Shown in pieces: positions 50,153 to 56,547 of a stretch of DNA of 56,547 nt. The notes beneath the pieces are model-generated. The model did no database searches. It had not been told where the DNA came from and saw only the letters and a list, made by a program, of their open reading frames with translations. A program made the position numbers and the translations under genes. Each line of letters opens with the position of its first letter. Positions within the stretch are counted from its first letter, which is position 1. The DNA lies in contig CAMFND010000040.1 in assembly GCA_945965395.1 (NCBI GenBank), forward strand, positions 1-56,547, written 5' to 3'. The DNA is from an uncultured Bacteroides sp. Its GTDB lineage: Bacteria; Bacteroidota; Bacteroidia; Bacteroidales; Bacteroidaceae.

Positions 50153-50238
50153 AGTACTTCCCTTGCAGTACTTCAGTACTTTCACGGCAGTACTGTAGTA
50201 CTCCCCCGTCAGTACTGCAGTACTGCCAAGGAAGTACT
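50153..50238. repeat. 22-bp-period palindromic array 3 (AGTACT half-sites)
   Basis: AGTACT occurs eight times at 50153, 50167, 50175, 50189, 50197, 50211, 50219 and 50233. Intervals alternate 14 and 8, so the 20-bp unit AGTACT-N8-AGTACT repeats exactly every 22 bp. The inner 8 bases vary (TCCCTTGC, TTCACGGC, CCCCCGTC, GCCAAGGA). The array fills the gap between the convergent restriction and copper ATPase genes (50135-50261). The core differs from arrays 1 and 2, but the period is identical. Confidence 0.88.
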
Positions 50239-50261
50239 GAGATTGGATAAAACCCTTTCAA

Positions 50262-52799
50262 TCAGTTCTTTTCTTTCAGAGTATAATCACCAGCTTTTTC
50301 ATCAATCAACTGTTGCAGTTCTGCAAGTGCAGGTACTTTCCCTTGGAAGGTAATGACGGCTTCCGGCGGAGTGAGTGTAACCTGAGCGGAGGCTCCTTCC
50401 CACATGTTCAGTACTTTCTCTACGCGGGTGCGGCAGTGGTCGCACATCATTCCTTCTACCAGATAGGTCTTCCGGTTTTCGGAAGTGGCTGGAGCAGCTG
50501 TTTCCGGCTGTGGGGTAGCTGTTTCCGTTGCGGGTATGGTGGTTTCTTCAGTGGGTTGCACTTCCTCCTGTACGGTCACTGTGGTGTGTGTGAATTTCTT
50601 CCGTTTCAGTCGGAGACTGTTGCTTACCACGCTGACACTGCTCATGGCCATGGCGGCACCGGCTATCATCGGATTCAACAGGAAGCCGTTGATGGGGTAC
50701 AGAATACCGGCTGCTACCGGGATACCTATCAGGTTGTAGATGAAGGCCCAGAAAAGATTCTCGCGGATGGTGCGTACGGTGGCCTGAGAAAGGCGGATGG
50801 CATCGGTAATCTTGTTCAGGTCGGACGAAATGAGCGTCATTTTGGCCACGTCCATGGCGATGTCGCTTCCTTTTCCCATGGCAATGCTGAGGTCGGCCTG
50901 AGCCAGTGCCGCACTGTCATTGATGCCGTCGCCCACCATCGCTACGATTTTGCCTTCTTTTTGCAAGTCTTTGATGAACTGGGCTTTCTGCTGTGGAAGC
51001 ACTTCGGCCTGAAAGTGGGTAATGCTGCATTGTGCTGCAATTCTTTGGGCCGTTTCCGGATTGTCACCGGTCAGCATATAAGTTGAGATTCCCATCTCCT
51101 GCAATTGTCTGACGGCCTCTTTGGAGGTCGGCTTGATACGGTCGGCAATGGCTACCAGCCCTAATGCTTGCTGTGAATCGGCTAGCCAGATGACGGTCTT
51201 GGCTTCCTGGCTTAGTCGGGCAGCTTCTTCCGTCAGGGCAGGGGATACGGTAAGATGGTGCGTCTCCAGCAGTCGGCGGTTGCCGGCATAATAATAGGTA
51301 CCGTTGATTTTGCCTCGTACTCCTAATCCTGTCAGACTTTCAAATTCTTCCATGGGAAGTATCTGGCGTGTCTGATGCTGCACGATGGCTTGTGCCAGAG
51401 GGTGCTCGGAAGCGCTTTCCAGGGTAAAGAGCACATCGCCTAACGGAGATTGAAGAAGCGGGTCGGAGATGTCGGTCACCGTGGGGCGTCCTTCGGTCAG
51501 CGTGCCGGTCTTATCGAGTACGATGGCGTTCACCTTGCGGGCTGTTTCCAGACTTTCTGCATCTTTAATCAGGATACCGTTTTCGGCACCCTTACCAATG
51601 CCGACCATGATGGCCGTCGGTGTGGCCAGTCCTAATGCACAGGGGCAGGCAATGATGGTGACGGTAACTGCGGCCAGCAAGCCATGGGTGAATCCGTTGG
51701 CATTGTCCAGCCATATCCAGACTAAAAACGAGAGGATGGCAATGCTCAGGATGGTAGGCACGAAGATGGCCGCGATGCGGTCTACTAACTGCTGTACGGG
51801 AGCCTTACTGCCTTGTGCATCTTGTACCATGCGGATGATATGGGCCAGAACGGTCTCACTTCCCACTTTGTCGGCGATGAAACTGAAACTTCCTTTCTGG
51901 TTGATGGTGCCGGCATATACCTTGGCACCGGGAGTCTTTTCGGTAGGAAGTGGTTCGCCGGTGAGCATGCTCTCGTCCACATAGGAGCTGCCTTCATATA
52001 CGGTTCCGTCCACGGCAATACGGCTGCCCGGTTTGACTACCAGTCGCTGCCCCTGCTGTACTTGTTCCACGGGAATTTCTTTCAGCTGTCCTTCCGGAGT
52101 GAGAATGATGACGGTGGTCGGCTGTAGTCCCATCAGTTTTTTGATGGCTTCCGACGTATTTCCTTTGGCTTTTTCTTCCAGTAACCGTCCGAGCAGGATA
52201 AAGGAGATGATGACGCTGGCTGCCTCAAAGTACACGTGGGGGTGAATACCTCTGCTCAGCCAGAACTCCGGCCAGAATAGGTTGAACAGGCTGAATGTAT
52301 AGGCAATGCCAGTACTTACGGCTACCAGCGTATCCATGTTGGAAGTGCGATGCTTCAACTGTTTCCAGGCGTTGCGGTAAAAATTTCTTCCCAGCCAGAA
52401 TACTACGGGAGTGGAAAGAATCCACATCACGTAATTGGCGTACGTCCAGTCCATGAAGCACATGCCGATAATGGCTACGGGTACGGAAAGCATCAGCGAA
52501 AAGATAGTACGCTGTTTTAGTTGACGGTACTTCCGGCTATGTGCATCTTCTGCTATTTTCTCTTTTTGAGCGTTCGTTTCGATGACCAGGTCGTATCCGG
52601 CATTCTGAATGGCATCTTTTAATGTTTCGGGTGTACATTCTTGCGGGTTGTATTCCACAGTGGCCGTAGCGGCTGCATAGTTCACCTGAGCATGGTATAC
52701 ACCTGGCTGACGGTTCAGTGTCTTTTCCACCCGTGTGGCACAGGCAGCGCAACTCATGTCCAGTACAGGAAAGGTTTGTGTAGTTTTAGTAGTATTCAT
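50262..52799 (-). CDS. copA: Copper-translocating P-type ATPase with two HMA domains
   Basis: This 845-residue pump has an N-terminal heavy-metal-associated domain (MSCAAC, Cys17 and Cys20), membrane segments, an actuator TGE (near 280), the transport motif CPC (385-387) in IACPCALGLATPTA, the phosphorylation motif DKTGT (429-433) and GDGIND. It ends with a second HMA domain (about 778-845, GMMCDHC) after a Pro/Thr/Glu-rich linker (about 735-775). A C-terminal HMA is unusual; CopA enzymes usually carry theirs at the N-terminus. It exports monovalent copper from the cytoplasm. Convergent with the restriction gene. Confidence 0.93.
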   Translation of the reverse strand: MNTTKTTQTFPVLDMSCAACATRVEKTLNRQPGVYHAQVNYAAATATVEYNPQECTPETLKDAIQNAGYDLVIETNAQKEKIAEDAHSRKYRQLKQRTIFSLMLSVPVAIIGMCFMDWTYANYVMWILSTPVVFWLGRNFYRNAWKQLKHRTSNMDTLVAVSTGIAYTFSLFNLFWPEFWLSRGIHPHVYFEAASVIISFILLGRLLEEKAKGNTSEAIKKLMGLQPTTVIILTPEGQLKEIPVEQVQQGQRLVVKPGSRIAVDGTVYEGSSYVDESMLTGEPLPTEKTPGAKVYAGTINQKGSFSFIADKVGSETVLAHIIRMVQDAQGSKAPVQQLVDRIAAIFVPTILSIAILSFLVWIWLDNANGFTHGLLAAVTVTIIACPCALGLATPTAIMVGIGKGAENGILIKDAESLETARKVNAIVLDKTGTLTEGRPTVTDISDPLLQSPLGDVLFTLESASEHPLAQAIVQHQTRQILPMEEFESLTGLGVRGKINGTYYYAGNRRLLETHHLTVSPALTEEAARLSQEAKTVIWLADSQQALGLVAIADRIKPTSKEAVRQLQEMGISTYMLTGDNPETAQRIAAQCSITHFQAEVLPQQKAQFIKDLQKEGKIVAMVGDGINDSAALAQADLSIAMGKGSDIAMDVAKMTLISSDLNKITDAIRLSQATVRTIRENLFWAFIYNLIGIPVAAGILYPINGFLLNPMIAGAAMAMSSVSVVSNSLRLKRKKFTHTTVTVQEEVQPTEETTIPATETATPQPETAAPATSENRKTYLVEGMMCDHCRTRVEKVLNMWEGASAQVTLTPPEAVITFQGKVPALAELQQLIDEKAGDYTLKEKN

Positions 52800-52821
52800 A
52801 TTCTCTTTATTTAGAATGGGA

Positions 52822-52829
52822 CAAAATTA
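52822..52829 (-). promoter_or_regulatory. -7 box of copA
   Basis: The minus strand reads TAATTTTG, 23 bp before the ATG at 52799. Confidence 0.45.
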
Positions 52830-52904
52830 CAACATTATTGGTTGAATTGGAAACTTCTGTTTCATATTTGTCTCTCAGGGGGATATTTCTTGTAAGGAAT
52901 TCGT

Positions 52905-52912
52905 TATTTTTG
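52905..52912 (+). promoter_or_regulatory. -7 box of the antiporter gene
   Basis: TATTTTTG matches TAnnTTTG and lies 26 bp before the ATG. A good -33 is not seen. Confidence 0.4.
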
Positions 52913-52937
52913 CGCAAAATAAAATACAACTGTTATT

Positions 52938-55214
52938 ATGTCGCATTTAGCTCCTCTTATCAGTGATCTGGCCTTGATATTGATTAGTGCCGGAATCATG
53001 ACGTTGCTATTTAAGAAATTGAAGCAGCCTTTGGTGTTAGGCTATATTGTCGCAGGTTTTGTCTGCAGTCCTCATTTCACGTTTACTCCTTCGGTGGTAG
53101 ATGCGGATAATATCCAGACATGGTCGGAGATTGGTGTCATCTTCCTTTTGTTTGCGCTGGGACTGGAGTTCAGTTTCAAGAAACTGATGAAGGTGGGAGG
53201 TTCGGCGGTCATATCGGCCTGTACGATTATCTTCTGCATGATATTGGTCGGTGTATTTGTGGGCTGGATGTTTGGATGGAAACAGATGGACTGCATTTAT
53301 TTGGGAGGAATGCTGGCCATGTCTTCCACCACCATTATCTATAAGGCATTTGATGATTTGGGACTTCGGCAACAGCGTTTTGCCGGGTTGGTGCTGAGTA
53401 TTCTGATTTTGGAAGATATTCTGGCCATTGTATTGATGGTGATGCTTTCTACCATGGCCGTAAGCAAGAATTTTGAAGGAAGTGAGATGATTTACAGCAT
53501 CGGGAAACTGGTGTTCTTCCTGATTCTCTGGTTTGTGGTAGGTATTTATCTGATTCCGCTCTTCTTAAAGAGGGCACGCAAACTGATGAGTGACGAGACG
53601 TTGCTGATTGTGTCCTTGGCCTTGTGCTTCGGGATGGTGGTGCTGGCGGCCCGTGTAGGCTTCTCTCCAGCCTTTGGCGCATTTATCATGGGGTCCATTC
53701 TGGCGGAAACGGTGGAATCGGAACACATTGACAAGCTTGTGGCTCCGGTGAAAGATTTGTTTGGAGCCATCTTCTTCGTATCAGTCGGAATGATGGTCGA
53801 CCCGAACATGATTGTGGAATACATCTGGCCGATTCTGGCGATTGTGGTAGCCATATTGTTAGGACAGACCATCTTTGGAACGGGAGGTGTGTTGCTGTCA
53901 GGTCAGCCGTTGAAAATCGCCATGCAGTGTGGATTCAGTTTGACACAGATTGGTGAATTTGCCTTTATCATTGCGGCATTGGGAGTAAGTCTGAATGTGA
54001 CGAGCTCTTTCCTGTATCCGATTGTGGTGGCTGTATCCGTGATAACGACCTTCCTTACTCCTTATATGATTCGTTTGTCCGGTCCTGCTTATGGCTGGGT
54101 AGACCGGCATCTTCCGGTATTCTGGAAGCACTTGCTGGAGCGTTATTCGGTAGGAGTGCAGCCTGTAAACCATCAGAACAACTGGAAAAAACTGTTGGGA
54201 GCGATTGTGCGTATCACATTGATTTATCTGGTACTCTCCATTGCGATGGTGGTACTGTCATTCAACCTGTTCCTTCCTCTTTTGATTTCCGCACTGGGAG
54301 GTTTCTGGGGAAAAGTGTTGGGGGCGGTAGTGACCATCTTATTGATTTCTCCTTTCCTCCGTGCCATGATTATGAAGAAAAATCATTCCATTGAGTTCAA
54401 GGCACTTTGGGCGGACAGCCGTTTCAATCATGCACCGCTGATTTCAATCGTATTGCTTCGCATTGTGCTGGCTGTATTGTTTGTGGTCTACATCATCAAG
54501 TATTTGTTCCAGGCCTCTGCCGCACTGATGGTGGGTATTGCTATTCTAGTCGTTCTGCTGATGATTTTCTCCCGTTTCTTGAAGAAACAGTCAATCGGGA
54601 TGGAAAGGGTGTTTGTGCAGAATCTCCGTTCCAAGGAAATCAAGAAAGCGTATTTGGGAGAGAGCCAGCCGGAATATGCCGGACGACTGCTGGACCGTGA
54701 TTTGCACTTGTCGGATTTTGTGGTTCCTGCTGATTCGTTGTGGGGAGGAAAGACCTTGATGGAACTTGATTTTGGAAAGAAATACGGAGTGCATGTGGCT
54801 TCAATCATACGAGGTGCGCACCGTATTAATATCCCAGGTGGAGGAAACCGGATTTTCCCGAATGACAAGTTGCAAGTTATCGGTACCGACGAACAGTTGT
54901 CTGTTTTCTCCGGACAGTTGGAAAAGGTGGCCGAAGGTTACAAGGATGAGGACTTTGAGAACCGCGAGATGTACTTGAATCAGTTTGTCATTGCACGTAA
55001 CTCACCGTTTTGCGGGCGTACGATTCGTGAAAGTGGTATCCGCAACAAATACCATTGTCTGGTGGTAGGAATTGAGTCTGTCGATGACAGCAACCTGCGG
55101 CAGCCGGAAGTCTCTTTTGAATTGCAGAAAGGCGATGTGGTATGGGTCGTAGGAGAGGAAAAGAATTTGAATGCGTTGTTTGAAGCCTCCGAGGTAACGG
55201 CCAAAGCAGAATAA
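52938..55214 (+). CDS. CPA2-type cation:proton antiporter with TrkA-C-like domain
   Basis: This 758-residue protein begins with about 12 membrane segments of the monovalent cation:proton antiporter-2 type (LKQPLVLGYIVAGF near 28, FALGLEFSFKKL near 73, LEDILAIVLMVMLS near 160, GFSPAFGAFIMGS near 240, LTQIGEFAFIIAALG near 335). After a second, less typical hydrophobic region (about 420-560) come cytoplasmic TrkA-C/RCK-like domains near 590-750, e.g. IFPNDKLQVIGTDEQL and VSFELQKGDVVWVVGEEKNL, which bind a nucleotide or ion ligand to gate transport. The family exchanges potassium or sodium for protons. Ends at a shared terminator. Confidence 0.9.
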   Translation: MSHLAPLISDLALILISAGIMTLLFKKLKQPLVLGYIVAGFVCSPHFTFTPSVVDADNIQTWSEIGVIFLLFALGLEFSFKKLMKVGGSAVISACTIIFCMILVGVFVGWMFGWKQMDCIYLGGMLAMSSTTIIYKAFDDLGLRQQRFAGLVLSILILEDILAIVLMVMLSTMAVSKNFEGSEMIYSIGKLVFFLILWFVVGIYLIPLFLKRARKLMSDETLLIVSLALCFGMVVLAARVGFSPAFGAFIMGSILAETVESEHIDKLVAPVKDLFGAIFFVSVGMMVDPNMIVEYIWPILAIVVAILLGQTIFGTGGVLLSGQPLKIAMQCGFSLTQIGEFAFIIAALGVSLNVTSSFLYPIVVAVSVITTFLTPYMIRLSGPAYGWVDRHLPVFWKHLLERYSVGVQPVNHQNNWKKLLGAIVRITLIYLVLSIAMVVLSFNLFLPLLISALGGFWGKVLGAVVTILLISPFLRAMIMKKNHSIEFKALWADSRFNHAPLISIVLLRIVLAVLFVVYIIKYLFQASAALMVGIAILVVLLMIFSRFLKKQSIGMERVFVQNLRSKEIKKAYLGESQPEYAGRLLDRDLHLSDFVVPADSLWGGKTLMELDFGKKYGVHVASIIRGAHRINIPGGGNRIFPNDKLQVIGTDEQLSVFSGQLEKVAEGYKDEDFENREMYLNQFVIARNSPFCGRTIRESGIRNKYHCLVVGIESVDDSNLRQPEVSFELQKGDVVWVVGEEKNLNALFEASEVTAKAE

Positions 55215-55215
55215 A

Positions 55216-55260
55216 AAAAGCTGGACTTGCACAAGTGAATAGGCAAGTCCAGCTTTTATT
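55216..55260. terminator. Bidirectional terminator between antiporter and S4 gene
   Basis: A perfect 15-bp stem (AAAAGCTGGACTTGC 55216-55230 / GCAAGTCCAGCTTTT 55243-55257), with A and T tracts on both sides, lies between convergent genes and should serve both. Confidence 0.88.
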
Positions 55261-55277
55261 TTTAATTCGGACAATAT

Positions 55278-55706
55278 TTATTCTTCATCCTCCTCCTCGT
55301 CATCAAAGTCGAAGTCAAAGTCGTCCAGGTACTCTGGCATGAAGAACTCGTCCAAGTCTCTTCGTTCTTTCTTTGTGGGACGTCCTGTACCACGGGCACG
55401 GTCTACGAATCCGCTGATTTTACTCATTTCCAGCAATTCATACTGGTCGGGTGTAGTCACGTTTTCCATGATTTCCGGTACCAGTTTGGCTCCCACTCTT
55501 TTTTCAATGGCCTGCAGCACCTTGAAGGAATAGGTTACAGGAGGCTTTCTGACCTGTACCACGTCCCCTGGCTTTACCATTCGGGCAGGTTTCACCTGAG
55601 AACCGTTGATCGAGATTCTTCCTTTTTTGCAGGCTTCGGCAGCAATGGTTCTTGTCTTGAAGATACGTGCAGCCCACATCCATTTGTCAATTCGTGCTTC
55701 CGGCAT
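55278..55706 (-). CDS. S4 domain RNA-binding protein (Hsp15-like)
   Basis: This 142-residue protein has an N-terminal S4 fold (residues 4-60; RIDKWMWAARIFKTRTIAAEACKKGRISING, with VKPARMVKPGDVVQV), which fits the Hsp15/HslR family that binds stalled 50S subunits with nascent chains. The C-terminus has RGTGRPTKKERRDLDEF and then a highly acidic tail (YLDDFDFDFDDEEEDEE), a Bacteroidetes feature. The gene lies 5 bp after pth and is co-transcribed with it. Confidence 0.9.
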   Translation of the reverse strand: MPEARIDKWMWAARIFKTRTIAAEACKKGRISINGSQVKPARMVKPGDVVQVRKPPVTYSFKVLQAIEKRVGAKLVPEIMENVTTPDQYELLEMSKISGFVDRARGTGRPTKKERRDLDEFFMPEYLDDFDFDFDDEEEDEE

Positions 55707-55711
55707 GGTTT

Positions 55712-56275
55712 TTATTTGTTATTATATTGATTCATGGTGATGTTTAGTCCGGCCAGACAGAAACTTTTGATGATTTCCTGTGCTACTTCCAGACGTTCCG
55801 GCATCAGCTTCATGGATTCTTCATCGAAATGCCCGAGAACGAAATCAATTTGTCCTCCTTTCGGGAAGTCGTTTCCGATGCCAAAGCGCAGGCGGGCATA
55901 GTTCTGAGTGCCTAACGTAGCGGCAATATGCTTCAATCCGTTGTGGCCTGCATCACTGCCTTTTCCTTTCAGCCGCAGAGTACCAAAAGGCAGGGCCAGA
56001 TCATCTACTACAATCAATACGTTTTCCAAAGGGATTTTTTCCTGTTGCATCCAATAGCGTACTGCATTCCCACTCAGGTTCATGTAAGTGGATGGTTTGA
56101 GCAGAATCAATTGTCTGCCTTTTAGCGAGAGCTGGGCAGTAGCTCCGTAACGCCCGTCGCTAAAAACAATATTGGACGCCTTAGCCAAGGCGTCCAATAC
56201 CATAAATCCTATATTATGACGGGTTTCGCGGTATTCTTCACCGATATTCCCCAGTCCAACAATCAAGTATTTCAT
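55712..56275 (-). CDS. pth: Peptidyl-tRNA hydrolase
   Basis: This 187-residue Pth begins [23 protein letters not shown] with Asn10 and the catalytic His20. It continues with [12 protein letters not shown] near 62, [14 protein letters not shown] near 91 and [17 protein letters not shown] near 107, containing Asn and Asp residues that bind the substrate. It releases tRNA from peptidyl-tRNA that dropped off ribosomes. A housekeeping gene, 33 bp after the L25 gene in the same direction. Confidence 0.96.
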   Translation of the reverse strand: MKYLIVGLGNIGEEYRETRHNIGFMVLDALAKASNIVFSDGRYGATAQLSLKGRQLILLKPSTYMNLSGNAVRYWMQQEKIPLENVLIVVDDLALPFGTLRLKGKGSDAGHNGLKHIAATLGTQNYARLRFGIGNDFPKGGQIDFVLGHFDEESMKLMPERLEVAQEIIKSFCLAGLNITMNQYNNK

Positions 56276-56308
56276 TGAAAGGATTTTTGTAGTTTGAGGT
56301 TACTGAAA

Positions 56309-56547
56309 TTATTTACCAGCAGCAGCCTGAGCACCACGAGCAGCACGAGTCAATTTAACTGCACAAACCACAGCTTCTTTTGCGTTCAGCAGTTCCAGAC
56401 CTTCGTATTTCAGTTCACCCACTTTGATAGTTTTACCCAATCCCAGCGGAGTTACGTCTACAACCAGACGTTCAGGAATTACATTGTACAAAGCTTTCAC
56501 TTTCAGCTTACGGATCTGCAGAGCCAATTTACCACCGGCTTTCACAC
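56309..56547 (-). CDS. rplY: 50S ribosomal protein L25 (general stress protein Ctc), C-terminal part
   Basis: The last 78 codons or so of an L25/TL5-type protein: IRKLKVKALYNVIPERLVVDVTPLGLGKTIKVGEL, followed by LLNAKEAVVCAVKLTRAARGAQAAAGK. The beta-rich TL5 C-terminal domain is clear. The start lies beyond the window end. L25 binds 5S rRNA. It precedes pth on the same strand, a gene order conserved in many bacteria. Confidence 0.9.
   Translation of the reverse strand, partial: VKAGGKLALQIRKLKVKALYNVIPERLVVDVTPLGLGKTIKVGELKYEGLELLNAKEAVVCAVKLTRAARGAQAAAGK

Overview
The window looks like chromosomal DNA of a gut Bacteroidales bacterium, most likely Bacteroidaceae (Bacteroides or Phocaeicola type). 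This rests on promoters with the TAnnTTTG -7 box and scarce Shine-Dalgarno sequences, on families typical of the order (DUF4301, DUF1573, a LysO exporter split into two genes, LytS/LytTR pairs, many efflux pumps), and on a Bacteroidetes-like DnaK and Rel protein. No rRNA, tRNA, transposase, integrase or CRISPR array was seen.

Layout. 1-14.6 kb is mostly housekeeping: rpsP (cut by the window start), a secreted esterase-like hydrolase, an OPT peptide transporter, a DUF1573 protein, a RelA-like (p)ppGpp synthetase with a ruined hydrolase site, a DUF4301 protein, an AraC regulator, the split lysine exporter, a GNAT acetyltransferase, a PadR/PspC pair and dnaK. 14.7-19.0 kb is a compact three-gene minus-strand operon: a SatD-like protein that resembles a nucleotide cyclase and carries a C-terminal HTH, a DUF3307 membrane protein, and a primase-helicase-PLD fusion of the TOTE conflict type. 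Four operator-like sites lie in front of it. 19.3-32 kb carries a secreted two-repeat protein, a Crp/MATE pair, a five-gene RND efflux and LytS/LytTR cluster, a second MATE pump and a short-chain dehydrogenase. 32-36.3 kb is one large gene for a Dna2-like nuclease-helicase with a methyltransferase-like tail, followed by a lipoprotein gene.

37.4-50.1 kb is a dense, partly AT-rich defence island, all on the plus strand: RloA/RloB (AbiL-like ATPase plus TOPRIM), an RloC/PrrC-like anticodon nuclease, a WYL regulator, a frameshifted GIY-YIG gene, a DUF1883-TIR protein, a tiny conserved protein, about 960 bp without a convincing gene that looks like a structured non-coding RNA with promoter and terminator, and a restriction-modification operon (two methyltransferase subunits plus a GIY-YIG-helicase). 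50.2-56.5 kb returns to core functions: copper P-type ATPase, CPA2 antiporter with a TrkA-C-like tail, Hsp15-like S4 protein, peptidyl-tRNA hydrolase and ribosomal protein L25 (cut by the window end).

The most unusual non-genic signal is three intergenic arrays (3214-3340, 29707-29833, 50153-50238) built from palindromic half-sites that recur every 22 bp. Two share an AAACG/CGTTT core and sit upstream of transporter promoters. The third uses AGTACT, a different core, with the same period. The best candidates for little-described biology are these arrays, the SatD-DUF3307-TOTE operon and the putative RNA at about 44.57-44.99 kb.
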